Positions 7,183 through 15,669 of a DNA stretch of 33,755 nucleotides are shown here, piece after piece. The position numbers were made by a program, and so were the translations under genes. The notes under the pieces are model-generated. The model was not told the DNA's origin. It saw only the letters and a program-made list of their open reading frames with translations, and searched no databases. This stretch comes from Paracraurococcus lichenis. GTDB taxonomy: Bacteria; Pseudomonadota; Alphaproteobacteria; Acetobacterales; Acetobacteraceae. Each line of letters opens with the position of its first letter. The stretch's first letter is position 1. The stretch is from assembly GCF_030657435.1 (NCBI RefSeq), contig NZ_JAUTWS010000057.1, positions 1 through 33,755 of the forward strand. The letters run 5' to 3'.

Positions 7183-8880
7183 CCAGGCGTGGTTCGAAAC
7201 CGGGTCACACGCGGAGCTAGGTTGGCGCTGCCGGAACGGGTGATGGCATCCTCGGATTTTCACCGGTGGGGCGAGCATGGACCGAGGTGTCGGCGCGGCA
7301 GTCAGGCCGCTGCCCGAAAGCGGCCGCAAGGTCCTCGCCATCCAGGCCCTGGCCGGGACCGACACGGTCAGCGACCTGGCCGCCCAGCACGAGGTAAGCC
7401 GCAAGTTCGTCTATCAGCAGGCGCACAAGGCCAGCGCGGCGCTGGATGACGCCTTCTCGCCCGCCGTGCGGGACGACGACGTGCTGTTCGAGCTGGCGGT
7501 GACCAAAACTTGGCTGCGTCAGGTCATCGTCGCACTGCCGCTGATCTGCCGCAGTTCGTGCCGCGGCGTCGTCGAGTTCCTGCGCGACCTCCTGGGTCTG
7601 CCCGTCAGCCTGGGCCAGGTCCACGATGTGCTCCAGGCCGCCACGCGGCAGGCGAGCGTGGTCAATGATGAGCCAGACCTGTCGGGCATCCGGGTGGGCC
7701 TGCACGATGAGATCTTCCAGGGCGCCACGCCGGTGCTGGCCGGCGTCGATGCCAGGTCGACGTACTGCTACCTGCTTGTGGCGGAGCAGCACCGTGATGC
7801 CGACACCTGGGGCGTGCACCTGCTCGATGCTGCGGAGCGGGGGCTGCGACCCGACTACACCATCGCTGATGCCGGGCGGGGCTTGCGCGCCGGGCAGCAG
7901 GCGGCCTGGGGCGACACGCCGTGCCACGGCGACGTGTTCCACATCCAGCGCCAGTGCGAGGGCCTGGCCAACACGCTATCGCGCCTCGCCACGGGCGCCA
8001 CAACCCGGCGCAAGGTGCTGCAGGCCGGGACCAGCCGCGCCGGAGAGCGGGATCCAGAAGGCAAGCTTGACGTCCAGCTCGAGCAGGCCCGTCACGCAGA
8101 AGCTCAGGCATCATGCCTCGCCCGCGACGTCCGAACACTCGTGCAGTGGCTGCGCCACGACATCCTGGCCCTGGCCGGCCCTGACCTGGCGACCCGGCGA
8201 GAGCTGTTCGACTTCACCGTCGCCGAGCTGATGGCCCGCGAGCCCGAGGACCCGCGACGCATCCGCCCGGTGCGTGTCGCCCTGCAGAACCAGCGCGACA
8301 ACCTGCTTGCCTTCGCCGGCGTGCTCGACGTCGAATTGGCCGCCATCGCACGCGCTCACGCCGTCCCCGAGCCCCTCGTGCGCGAGGCGTGCATGCTGCA
8401 TCGTGTGCCCACCACCTCTACCGCATACTGGCAGGGGTGGAGCGAGTTACGCGCACAGATGCGGGGCAAGTTCCACATCCTGTTCAACGCCGTGCACCGG
8501 GCCATGGCCAGCACTCTGCGCAGCAGCTCCCTTGTGGAGAACCTCAACTCGCGACTGCGCACCTACTTCACCTTGCGTCGTCATCTCGGCGGCTCATACC
8601 TGGACCTGCTGCGGTTCCTCCTGAACCACCGCCGCTTCCTGCGCAGCCGGCATGCCGAGCGCCAAGGCAAAAGCCCGCGGGAGCTGATGACCGGCCAGGG
8701 CCATCCGCACTGGCTCACCCTGCTCGGCCTGGGACCGCTTCAGCCCCGGCGAGCTTGACGCGAGGTAGGCTGGTCGCCTCCCGCACTGGGCACATCAGAC
8801 GTCGACATCCGGCCCTCACAGGCCGGCGCTCTTTGTGCGCCCGTGTGACCCAAAACTGACCGATTCTGAACCACGCCTGG
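7183..8880 (+). mobile_element. Insertion sequence with an unassigned DDE transposase
   Basis: Inverted ends were found by eye. CCAGGCGTGGTTC at 7183-7195 is repeated in reverse complement at 8868-8880. The inner part GGGTCACACG at 7202-7211 is repeated in reverse complement at 8842-8851, with about 9 extra bases between the two blocks on the right. The single gene at 7277-8758 fills the element. A partial second copy of the left end lies at 12315-12472. The exact boundary is uncertain by a few bases because the CCAGG at the right end also belongs to the neighbouring ISKra4 reading frame. Confidence 0.65.
7277..8758 (+). CDS. DDE-type transposase, family not assigned
   Basis: The 493-residue protein opens with a helix-turn-helix-like segment (TVSDLAAQHEVSRKFVYQQAHKA, about residues 29-52). 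The middle holds an RNase-H-like pattern: GLHDEIFQGATPVLAGVDA near 142-160, then YTIADAGRGL near 194-203. Near the C-terminus, SSLVENLNSRLRTYF supplies the likely last glutamate, followed by a long helical tail ending in the phrase SPRELMTG. These features and the flanking inverted ends support a transposase. I could not place it in a named IS family. The open frame appears intact, so the element may be active. Confidence 0.7.
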   Translation: MDRGVGAAVRPLPESGRKVLAIQALAGTDTVSDLAAQHEVSRKFVYQQAHKASAALDDAFSPAVRDDDVLFELAVTKTWLRQVIVALPLICRSSCRGVVEFLRDLLGLPVSLGQVHDVLQAATRQASVVNDEPDLSGIRVGLHDEIFQGATPVLAGVDARSTYCYLLVAEQHRDADTWGVHLLDAAERGLRPDYTIADAGRGLRAGQQAAWGDTPCHGDVFHIQRQCEGLANTLSRLATGATTRRKVLQAGTSRAGERDPEGKLDVQLEQARHAEAQASCLARDVRTLVQWLRHDILALAGPDLATRRELFDFTVAELMAREPEDPRRIRPVRVALQNQRDNLLAFAGVLDVELAAIARAHAVPEPLVREACMLHRVPTTSTAYWQGWSELRAQMRGKFHILFNAVHRAMASTLRSSSLVENLNSRLRTYFTLRRHLGGSYLDLLRFLLNHRRFLRSRHAERQGKSPRELMTGQGHPHWLTLLGLGPLQPRRA

Positions 8881-9220
8881 CCGAACAGTGTTGCGACCTC
8901 ATGCTGACGATAGTCCTTCATCCGACACGGGGTGCCGCAGGTCCGGCACTCCGGGCGGAGCGCGGCATGAAGACGGGCCTGCGCGGCGACGATTTCCTGC
9001 TGCACGCCGGCCAGGAGCTGCTTGCTCTCGGCCAGGGTCAGCCCCAGGCTGGCCAGGTCGGCGAGGGTGTCGGGCCTGGGGATATGCAGGACGTCGGTGC
9101 TGTGCTCCGTCCCGTCGGCCTCGACACCCACCAGTCTCACGATCCAGGCCACGTCGACACCACCTCCGTGGGGAAAACGAGCCAGAGCATACCCGCTCTC
9201 GGTGGCAGACCCCCAATTCT
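8880..9220 (-). pseudogene. ISKra4-like transposase, N-terminal fragment cut by an insertion
   Basis: A GTG at 9150-9152, with a GGAGGT ribosome site 9 nt upstream, begins VAWIVRLVGVEADGTEHSTD. The reading continues through RPDTLADLASLGLTLAES, LLAGVQQEIVAAQARLHAAL, a zinc-binding RPECRTCGTPC and MKDYRQHEVATLFGQ. This is the standard N-terminal region of ISKra4-type transposases. Similarity stops exactly after LFGQ at about 8880, where the inverted end of the DDE element begins. The remaining catalytic part is not found left of that element. The upstream segment to about 9220 (GGGGGTCTGCCACCGAGA on the minus strand) probably belongs to the ISKra4 left end. Confidence 0.75.
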
Positions 9221-9330
9221 GCGGCAGTCCCGGTATAGATGCGGGTAGGGCTACGTGCGTCAACACTACGGATGAGATCGACAAGACTTTCCTGCGTTTG
9301 ATCGGGTATCCTCCCCTGGCACGGGTGACC

Positions 9331-9373
9331 GCGCGGCGAAGAGCGGGGCTCGGAGGTGCAAGCCCCGCCGCGC
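9331..9373 (-). other. Strong hairpin just after the IS110 transposase stop
   Basis: The inner stem pairs GCGGGGCT (9343-9350) with AGCCCCGC (9361-9368) over a 10-nt loop. An outer 5-bp stem pairs GCGCG (9331-9335) with CGCGC (9369-9373), leaving a 7-nt bulge on one side. It starts 5 nt beyond the transposase stop codon. It could be a terminator or part of the non-coding RNA of the element. Confidence 0.45.
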
Positions 9374-9377
9374 AGCC

Positions 9378-10613
9378 TTACCGTCGCGCCTCCTTTGCGG
9401 CGCCCGTGCGCCCTGATGCCGGCCGCGCTGGCTGCCAATTCTTGACCGCGTGCTCGTAGGCACGCTCGGCCTGTTGGGCGACCTCGATTTCGCGGTCGCG
9501 GAGTTCCTTGACGTGGTAGTCACGGCTCGGCCCGGGCTTGTTGCCCTTGCGCATGGGCTGTCCGGCCTGCAGCTCCATCGACCTGACCTTGTGGGCCACC
9601 AGCGCCGGCCGCTTCCAGAGATACTCGGTCTCCTTGGTCAGCAGGTGCCAGCAGATCACGGCCAGCTTGCGGGCGACCGCCACAGCGGCGACCTGATGCC
9701 CTCGCTTGGCACGGATCCGCAGGAAGAAGGCGCGCAACGGACCAGGCGCCTTGCTCGCTGCCCAGGCTGCCTCCACCAGCATGGCCCGTGCATGCGCACG
9801 GCCGTGCTTGCTGATGCGGCCATGCTGCGCGAGACCAAGACCGGACTGGCGGACGCGCGGGTTCAGCCCGAAGTAGCTGACCAGCTTCTCCGGTTCGGAG
9901 AAGCGCTTGACGTCGCCGATGGCGGCGACGAGACCGGCTGCGACGGTCAGATTGATGCCGGTGATGGTCAGCAGGCGCTTCGCCGCCGGATCGTCGATCA
10001 CCGCCTCGGCGACCTCCCGATCCAGCGTGGCCAGATCCTCGCCGAGGCGATCGATCTCCCGCAGGTGCCGGGCGATGGCAGCCTTCTCGTCCTCGGGCAG
10101 ATCCTGCCGCTCCAGCCAGGCACGGCCCAGCTTGCCGAACAGGTCGGCATGCGGGCACGGCGGGATCAGGTGCGCATGCAGGATGGCATGCACCTCGTTC
10201 TTGACCCGCGTCCTGTGCCGGACGACCTGGTTGCGCCGAGCTACCAGCCGCCGCCGGCGTTCGGTCTCCGCGTCCGGCAGCCAGACCTCCGGCAGGAAGT
10301 CGGCCGCCTGCAGCTGCGCCAGCACGCCGGCGTCGATCTTGTCGGTCTTGATCCGGGCGTGCGCGATCGCCTTCACCTGCAGCGGATTGGCCATGATCAC
10401 CCGCGCCACGTACGGGCCGAGCAGCCGCACCACCGCCATGGCGTTGCCGGTCGCCTCGACCACGACCTCGTCGGTCTTGGCCAGCGTTCGTCCAAAGCCC
10501 TCCAACCCTGATCGGGTCATGTCCACCCGCCCGAGGGAGCGCAATCGCCCCTCTTCCCAGGCTACCACCTCCGCGAAGGTGCGGTGGACGTCCATGCCGA
10601 TGACACGTCGCAT
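9378..10613 (-). CDS. IS110-family transposase (DEDD)
   Basis: This 411-residue protein has the two IS110 domains. The N-terminal RuvC-like DEDD domain shows MRRVIGMDVH (first Asp, residue 7), VVVEATGNAM (Glu, about 53) and ARIKTDKIDAGVLA (Asp pair, about 90). The C-terminal transposase_20 domain shows LLTITGINLTVAAGLVAAIGD followed by KLVSYFGLNPRVRQSG and a conserved serine region. It is full length and probably functional, and it acts by guide-RNA-directed recombination as in the family. The ATG at 10613 has an AGGAG ribosome site about 6 nt upstream. Confidence 0.92.
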   Translation of the reverse strand: MRRVIGMDVHRTFAEVVAWEEGRLRSLGRVDMTRSGLEGFGRTLAKTDEVVVEATGNAMAVVRLLGPYVARVIMANPLQVKAIAHARIKTDKIDAGVLAQLQAADFLPEVWLPDAETERRRRLVARRNQVVRHRTRVKNEVHAILHAHLIPPCPHADLFGKLGRAWLERQDLPEDEKAAIARHLREIDRLGEDLATLDREVAEAVIDDPAAKRLLTITGINLTVAAGLVAAIGDVKRFSEPEKLVSYFGLNPRVRQSGLGLAQHGRISKHGRAHARAMLVEAAWAASKAPGPLRAFFLRIRAKRGHQVAAVAVARKLAVICWHLLTKETEYLWKRPALVAHKVRSMELQAGQPMRKGNKPGPSRDYHVKELRDREIEVAQQAERAYEHAVKNWQPARPASGRTGAAKEARR

Positions 10614-10882
10614 CCTGCTCCTCCTTCAACACGGTCGACGGGAGCGGTGGGCAACACGACAACTACGGATCCGCGCTCTCGGCGCAACCGGGCAGGTCGC
10701 GGGGGCGGCCAGCTACTAACGCGAGCTCTCAGCTCATCATGTACATCGGCCTGCCCACTCTGCGTGCTCCCGGTGCCCCTCGTCCCGGATGGTCGCACCA
10801 TACGCCGGGACACCAAGGCCGTCCCAGCCGGACGAAGCAGGCACCGCGGTCTACATACCGGTTACCAAGGCGCTTGCCATAG
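10614..10882. other. Non-coding flank of IS110; candidate guide-RNA region
   Basis: No protein gene is convincing here. It is the 5' flank of the IS110 transposase, where IS110-subgroup elements carry their guide RNA. A small GAGCT/AGCTC hairpin lies at 10723-10735. I cannot fold the region reliably by eye. Confidence 0.3.
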
Positions 10883-12298
10883 TTATGTAGGTCCGGAACT
10901 GCCTGCATATCGCTCGATGAGCTCGCGCGCTAGCGCAGCCTCCGTTACCAGGATTGTGCCGCCAATTCGGAGGGCGCAGACCTCGCCATCTTCGGCGCGG
11001 ACCCGTTGCACCGCTTCGCCATACCGCTCAAACCCACCTGCACGGACGACGCGTGCCGTGTCAGGGCCTGTCACCTCCAGCTCGGAGGCGTCGAGGAAGG
11101 GCGTGAGCACAGCCGGGTTGGCCATGAGCACCCGTGCATCGCCTGCCGGCACCAAATCGATCGCTCCCCAGAGGCTCCACCATTGCCCCGACCAGTCTGC
11201 CGCCTCCGCCCCCGGCACGCCGTCGCAGAGGGTCTTGAGGATGTGCACAATCCCATCCACCCAAAGCCAGGCGAAGCCGTCGACCGCATTGGTGAGCACG
11301 GAAACGGCCAAGTCCTGCTCCGGCATTACCACCGTACGGCTGAGGGATCCCTGGAAACTTCCGGGGTGGCCGAAGAACTCCCATTCGCCCGGTGGCCCCG
11401 CAACGACGCCGTACCCGTAGTATCGCTCAACCGACGCGTTCTCGTCACGCCAGCGACGGTGAACCAACTCGCGCCGGCTGGAGACCGAGAGAATGCTGGT
11501 GGTGGCACCAGGGGCGAGCTGACCGAAGAAGCGCGCCATGTCGGAGGCGGTGGCTACGAAGCCAGTAGCAGGCGCGAGGGCGCCAGTGGGGTTGTCGCCG
11601 GGGATCACAAGCCGTCGCCCAAGGGGTAGCTCCGCACTGTGCCCGCGCGCCAACGGGACTCCCTCCGGCACGTAGCTGATATCCGCCGAGGTTTCTTCCA
11701 GGCCGGCCGCGGCCACGACCTCACGGCCGATCCATGCTGTGTAGGGCTCTCCTGTAGCTGCTTCGATTACCAAGCCAAGCAGGCCATAGCCGTGGTTCGA
11801 GTACTTAAACCGCAATCCGGCCTCCAACGGAGGCGGGAGCGCCAAGTCGGCAAGAAGCCCAGCTGCGTCCGCGAAGGGGCGCCGATCAGTGAAAGCTGCG
11901 CCACCGTCCACGCCATCCCGGGGCAGCCCGGCCGCATGCGCAAGGAGCTGACCAAGGGTCGTGCTGGCTACGGCCGAGTGAAGATTGCTGACGAACTGCC
12001 CAGCGGGATCGTCGAGCCGCAGCGCGCCCCGCTCGCGCAGAAGCAGGATGCCGGCGGCAGTGAAGGCTTTGGAGTGGGAGGCAACGCGGAAGCGATGGCG
12101 CGGCGTCAACGACTCACCGGTTGCCACGTCCGCAACCCCGAACGCTGCTTCCAGCAGGACGCGCCCGCCTTGAACGACCGACACAGCGCAGCCAGGCTGC
12201 CGCCGCAACCTAGTTTGGAATTCTGTCCAGCGCTGGATGTAGGCAATCGCCCTGTTGAGCCTAGTGTCCATGCCAGCGTAGTGGCTCACCTTGCTCAT
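10883..12298 (-). CDS. Serine hydrolase, beta-lactamase class C / esterase type
   Basis: The 471-residue protein has the three active-site motifs of penicillin-recognising serine hydrolases. They are S-H-S-K near residues 74-77 (SxxK nucleophile and base), Y-S-N near 166-168 (YxN) and H-P-G near 311-313 (HxG). Members act as class C beta-lactamases, D-aminopeptidases or esterases; the sequence does not say which. There is no obvious signal peptide, which argues against a periplasmic beta-lactamase. The C-terminal 120 residues form a second, probably lipocalin-like part as in related esterases. The ATG at 12298 has GGAG about 9 nt upstream; ATGs at 12313 and 12271 are alternatives. The DNA just upstream is an insertion-sequence end. 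Confidence 0.8.
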   Translation of the reverse strand: MSKVSHYAGMDTRLNRAIAYIQRWTEFQTRLRRQPGCAVSVVQGGRVLLEAAFGVADVATGESLTPRHRFRVASHSKAFTAAGILLLRERGALRLDDPAGQFVSNLHSAVASTTLGQLLAHAAGLPRDGVDGGAAFTDRRPFADAAGLLADLALPPPLEAGLRFKYSNHGYGLLGLVIEAATGEPYTAWIGREVVAAAGLEETSADISYVPEGVPLARGHSAELPLGRRLVIPGDNPTGALAPATGFVATASDMARFFGQLAPGATTSILSVSSRRELVHRRWRDENASVERYYGYGVVAGPPGEWEFFGHPGSFQGSLSRTVVMPEQDLAVSVLTNAVDGFAWLWVDGIVHILKTLCDGVPGAEAADWSGQWWSLWGAIDLVPAGDARVLMANPAVLTPFLDASELEVTGPDTARVVRAGGFERYGEAVQRVRAEDGEVCALRIGGTILVTEAALARELIERYAGSSGPT

Positions 12299-12314
12299 GC
12301 CGCTCTGCTCCATC

Positions 12315-12472
12315 TATGCGTGATCTTGCGGTCGCTCTTGGCCAGCGATCTGACTGACGCGCCAACACCTCGGTTCATGCCGCTTTCTCGGTGACGTCCC
12401 GCAGCGGTCATCATCTCTCTCGGTACCAGCAACCCGGCTTCGTGTGTGACCCAGTATCGAACTACTCCACGC
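12315..12472 (-). mobile_element. Left-end remnant of the 7183-8880 type element
   Basis: On the minus strand this stretch aligns with 7187-7320. GGGTCACACACGAAG matches GGGTCACACGCGGAG, and the reading MNRGVGASVRSLAKSDRK matches the transposase start MDRGVGAAVRPLPESGRK. After about 18 codons the similarity stops and a TAG follows. It abuts the start of the serine hydrolase gene and points in the same direction, so it could supply that gene with transcription signals. Confidence 0.7.
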
Positions 12473-12543
12473 CCGCTCCCAGGTCTGCATAGTGTCGGCG
12501 AACACTTCCGTGCGTGGTGCGGCGACTTGCCTGCGCACATGAA

Positions 12544-13722
12544 TCACTCGGGATCGTCCCCGCGCAGGATAGAGAGCGCCTCGACTAGCCGGGCCAGCTC
12601 TACCTGGCCCGACGTCCCGGTCTTACGAAAGATGCGGGCAGCATGGGTACGGGTGGTCGCCTGCGCGATGCCGAGCGTGGCACCCACTGACGGTAGCCCG
12701 CCACCACGCGCCAGGAGTACAGCGACTTTCGTCTCGGCGGCGGTCAACCCGTGCAGCGCGCGCAAACGTTGCTCCGGGAATCGGGCCGTGCCACTTGCCG
12801 CGGCCGCTTCGGGATCATGGATTACGATGACCACCCAGGCGGCCGTCCGCGGCAACAGGGCACGGTCCATATCAGAAGCCGCCGCGGCCCGCTCCGACAG
12901 CGGGGACACCAAGACGCGCAGCGCGGCGCGGCCGGACGCTGGACGCTCCAGTGCAAGCGCTCCGCTCTCGCCGGGATCTGACGCGGCCACTGCCACGAGA
13001 CGTCGTAACCCGGCCGTGGCCGCCGGTGTGGCCCCACGCAGGGCACCGCTATGGCCCAGAGCCATGCCATCCCCCGCATGCAGCAGCGCCTCACCCGTGC
13101 GGTTAGCCCATGCAAGCCGGCCGGCTGCGTCCACGACGATCACCCCGGCCGCGATCCGGTCGAGCGCGAGCGCAGTTGCCGTCGTCGCAGCCGGCGCAGG
13201 GGCCAAGCGGCGCCGCATCTCGACCGCCCGCGCGAGGTGCGGCGTTGCCCAGGTGAGCGTTGCCCTGTCAGACGCGTCGAAGTCCGCAGTGCCTCGCCTT
13301 CGCGTGGCGATGACCATCGGCGCGGCGCCCATAACCGCTCCGGGAGGGAGCAGCACCATCAGGCTGTGATCGTGCCCATGTGGCCGCGCCCAATCGTTGA
13401 AGAATTCGCTCCGTTCGAACGCATGGCGCTCGACTAGGTCGTGGTCGGCGTGCACACCGCCAGGTCTGGTTCGCACGAGCGCCGGAACAATGGGGTCAAT
13501 CCACCTGAAGTGTTCGAGGTAGGCGCGCAGGGTCTCGGGGTCGGTGTCGGTCGCGGCACCGCCGATCGCAATGGCTGTATCGGCGTCGCGCACCACGATC
13601 CCCGACATTGTCGACCCGAGCGCGTCAGCCAGCCCGCGAAAGGCGGCGGGCCAGGCAGCGGGGTCCAGAGCCGCGTCGTAAAAGGTCTGGAGCAGCGTGT
13701 CCGATGCACGGACGGAGACCAT
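12544..13722 (-). CDS. LuxR-family transcriptional regulator
   Basis: The 392-residue protein ends in a LuxR/GerE helix-turn-helix (about residues 325-385: LHGLTAAETKVAVLLARGGG, then VGATLGIAQATTRTHAARIFRKTG). The central part contains a PAS-like stretch (LDRIAAGVIVVDAAGRLAWANRTGEALL, about 192-220). The first 30 residues resemble the helical start of a common group of single-component LuxR regulators. No response-regulator receiver domain is present. The ATG at 13722 has AGGAGG 5 nt upstream. It is divergent from the truncated ligase gene at 14022, so it may control the catabolic block to its right. The inducer is unknown. Confidence 0.88.
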   Translation of the reverse strand: MVSVRASDTLLQTFYDAALDPAAWPAAFRGLADALGSTMSGIVVRDADTAIAIGGAATDTDPETLRAYLEHFRWIDPIVPALVRTRPGGVHADHDLVERHAFERSEFFNDWARPHGHDHSLMVLLPPGAVMGAAPMVIATRRRGTADFDASDRATLTWATPHLARAVEMRRRLAPAPAATTATALALDRIAAGVIVVDAAGRLAWANRTGEALLHAGDGMALGHSGALRGATPAATAGLRRLVAVAASDPGESGALALERPASGRAALRVLVSPLSERAAAASDMDRALLPRTAAWVVIVIHDPEAAAASGTARFPEQRLRALHGLTAAETKVAVLLARGGGLPSVGATLGIAQATTRTHAARIFRKTGTSGQVELARLVEALSILRGDDPE

Positions 13723-14021
13723 CACATCCTCCTGCCTCCGCCCGAGGCGCTATCGTTCACGAATTGGATCCCGTGGCTCCGTGCAGATGCAAGGGCTTTG
13801 TCGCGCTAGGCACACTCGGTGGATTGCGTGGTGCGGTCCGCCGGGGCGGTTCTCGGCCATGCTGATTGTTCCGCATAATGGCGCCGGACGTAGTCCGATC
13901 GGCTGACGGCCGACGACCGTGGCGACAGGCATCGTTAGCCTTGGGTCACAGAGCGACGCGGGCATCGAATGCCCTGCTGGGCCCCACCGCAAGCGCCGGC
14001 TGCGCCGTTGGAAGAATCCGG
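13723..14021. promoter_or_regulatory. Divergent intergenic region, presumed promoters
   Basis: About 300 bases between the start of the LuxR-type gene (minus) and the ligase remnant (plus). Divergent layout makes it the natural place for promoters and a regulator site. I saw no clear palindrome or consensus -35/-10 pair, so the assignment is by position only. Confidence 0.35.
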
Positions 14022-14630
14022 ATGACCATTTGCTATGAAGACTGGATTGCCTTTCATGCCGAGCGCCGGCCCAACGCCACGGCGTCCATCGACTTGGCGA
14101 CCGGCCGCCTCACCTATTGCGAACTCGAACGCCGGGCTGCCGCATTTGCGGGACATTTTGGGCGCGCCGGCGGCGCGGCACTGGGCGCGCGCATAGCGGT
14201 GCTGGCGCAGAACACGACCAAGATCCTGGACGTCCAGATTGCACGCTTCCGCCTGGGCGAGCCTTTCGTTTCGTTCGGCTGGCGGTTAGTGTTGCCCGAG
14301 CTGGCCACGATCGTCGCCGACTGCTCACACGTGGTGATGGCCCACGACGCTGGGTTCGCTGAACAGGCTGAGCCACTAGTGAGGCGTCGCGGCATCACAC
14401 ACCAGCTCGTCCGGGGCGAAGCGGGCCGCCCCTACGAGCGGGCCACCCCCGAGGAACGCTCTCTGGGTTCCCTGCGCCGTGCCACGCATCAGGACGCCTG
14501 CACCAGCCTGTACACTGCGGACACGACCGGCGTGCCGAAGGGTCCTACCATCCGCGGTTCGAAGGCCAAACATCGAATCCTGAGCTGTCGCCGGATGCCG
14601 AACGGCCGCCATTGGCTGTTCCCGATTGGA
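14022..14630 (+). pseudogene. AMP-dependent acyl-CoA ligase, truncated N-terminal half
   Basis: The ATG at 14022 (GGAAG about 7 nt upstream) starts a typical ligase N-terminus: MTICYEDWIAFHAERRPNAT, then LTYCELERRAAAFAGHF and ARIAVLAQNTTKILDVQIA. The P-loop-like motif is present but degenerate, reading LYTADTTGVPKG where the family has YTSGTTGxPKG. Similarity stops about 20 codons later. The frame runs on without ligase features, so two thirds of the enzyme, including the adenylate-closing domain, are missing. It was probably the first enzyme gene of the block read from the divergent promoter. Confidence 0.7.
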
Positions 14631-14745
14631 GGTCCCGCATCACGCCCCCTCACGCGCACCGGTGTCCTGTGCCGTAGCCCTGCGCCGCTGTGTGATGCCG
14701 GATGCCACGGCTCACGGTCCACCATCGCCACGAGGAGAACAATGC

Positions 14746-15306
14746 GTGGAGGCTCTCAATCGCCGGGTTGCCCTGGCCACCGGGCTAGCAGCTTCGGCCG
14801 CCTTCTTGCCGTGGCGCCGGACGTCGGCCCAAACGTCCGGAGATGCCTCGGCGGAACAGAGGTTACGGGACCATGGTATCCAGTTGCCGCAAGTGGCTCC
14901 CGTTGCAGGCGTGAACAACGTCCCAATAGTGCGCACAGGAAACCTCATCTTCCTATCCGGTCTAGGACCTGCCAAGCCCGGAGGCGGTCTGTTCACTGGC
15001 AAGGTGGGGCGGGATGTGACGGTGGAAGAGGCGTACCAGCATGCGAGGTTGACAGGGCTGGCGCTCCTCGCCGTGCTGCGGACAGGCTTGGGAAGCTTAG
15101 ACAAGGTCACACGTGCGGTGAAGGTACTGGGGATGGTGAATGCGGTACCCGAGTTCGCCGACCATCCGAAGGTCATCAATGGCTGCTCGGATCTATTCAT
15201 CGAGGTCTTCGGCGATCGGGGACGTCACGCGCGCTCGGCCGTGGGTATGGCGTCGCTCCCGTTCGGCATCACCGTCGAGATCGACGCCATCTTCGAAGTT
15301 TCTTAA
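14746..15306 (+). CDS. RidA/YjgF-family protein with export signal
   Basis: RidA-type proteins are small trimeric enzymes that hydrolyse reactive enamine/imine intermediates. Residues about 55-186 carry the domain: VPIVRTGNLIFLSGLGP, then the C-terminal RHARSAVGMASLPFGITVEIDAIFEV, which holds the conserved arginine and glutamate. Unlike cytosolic RidA (about 130 residues) this 186-residue form begins NRRVALATGLAASAAFLP, a twin-arginine-like export signal ending near TSAQ. The GTG at 14746 was chosen because GAGGAG lies 8 nt upstream and the signal starts there. An ATG at 14742 is out of frame. It probably acts in the periplasm with the cytochrome downstream. Confidence 0.8.
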   Translation: MEALNRRVALATGLAASAAFLPWRRTSAQTSGDASAEQRLRDHGIQLPQVAPVAGVNNVPIVRTGNLIFLSGLGPAKPGGGLFTGKVGRDVTVEEAYQHARLTGLALLAVLRTGLGSLDKVTRAVKVLGMVNAVPEFADHPKVINGCSDLFIEVFGDRGRHARSAVGMASLPFGITVEIDAIFEVS

Positions 15307-15669
15307 AACGCCTATCCAAGCTCCTCAATCTCCAGTGTGGTTGGGAACTGACAAGGCCGACTTCAGCGACCTGCTTTCCATGGAACCTCTCGAGAAGAAC
15401 CTAACAACACCGCAGCCCGCCAGCTTGCGGGTCGCCCGCGCATTTAAGAAAGCAGGGCACAAGTTGCTGGTCGCCGGCACGTTACGCGAGAACTGAGGAG
15501 CAGGTCGGATGGCAGATGCGGCAGACGCCTCCGGAACGGGTAATGAAACATCGCCTACCAGATCTGAGCAGGCTTCGTCCGGGAAGTTGCGCAAGGTGAT
15601 GTGAGAGATCTTTGGGTGGCATTGGCGAGCGTAGCCAAGACGCGGTCAGGCAAATCTGGAAGGTTGAGG
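15307..15669 (+). other. Gene-poor gap with two short open frames, possible deletion scar
   Basis: Two short plus-strand frames can be read. One starts at ATG 15379 and ends at TGA 15494-15496 (38 residues, including LRVARAFKKAGHKLLVAG). The other runs from ATG 15509 to TGA 15602-15604 (31 residues), with GAGGAG upstream. Neither matches a family I recognise. Because a diheme cytochrome normally partners a dehydrogenase, and none is present, this gap may mark where a dehydrogenase gene was lost. Confidence 0.3.

Larger units (their letters stand above)
9225..10880 (-). mobile_element. IS110-family insertion sequence (limits approximate)
   Basis: The transposase at 9378-10613 is flanked by non-coding DNA to about 9225 on its 3' side and to about 10880 on its 5' side, where the next recognisable features begin. 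IS110 elements usually lack terminal inverted repeats, so the ends cannot be placed by eye. The family encodes a structured guide (bridge/seeker) RNA in one non-coding flank, and both flanks here are long enough to hold one. Confidence 0.55.

Noticed and set aside
9450..10511. A 353-residue plus-strand frame
   Set aside because: It lies opposite the IS110 transposase, which has clear family motifs.
13866..15404. A single 512-residue protein from the ligase frame
   Set aside because: Only the stretch 14022 to about 14630 has ligase motifs; the rest is a shadow of the RidA-like gene.
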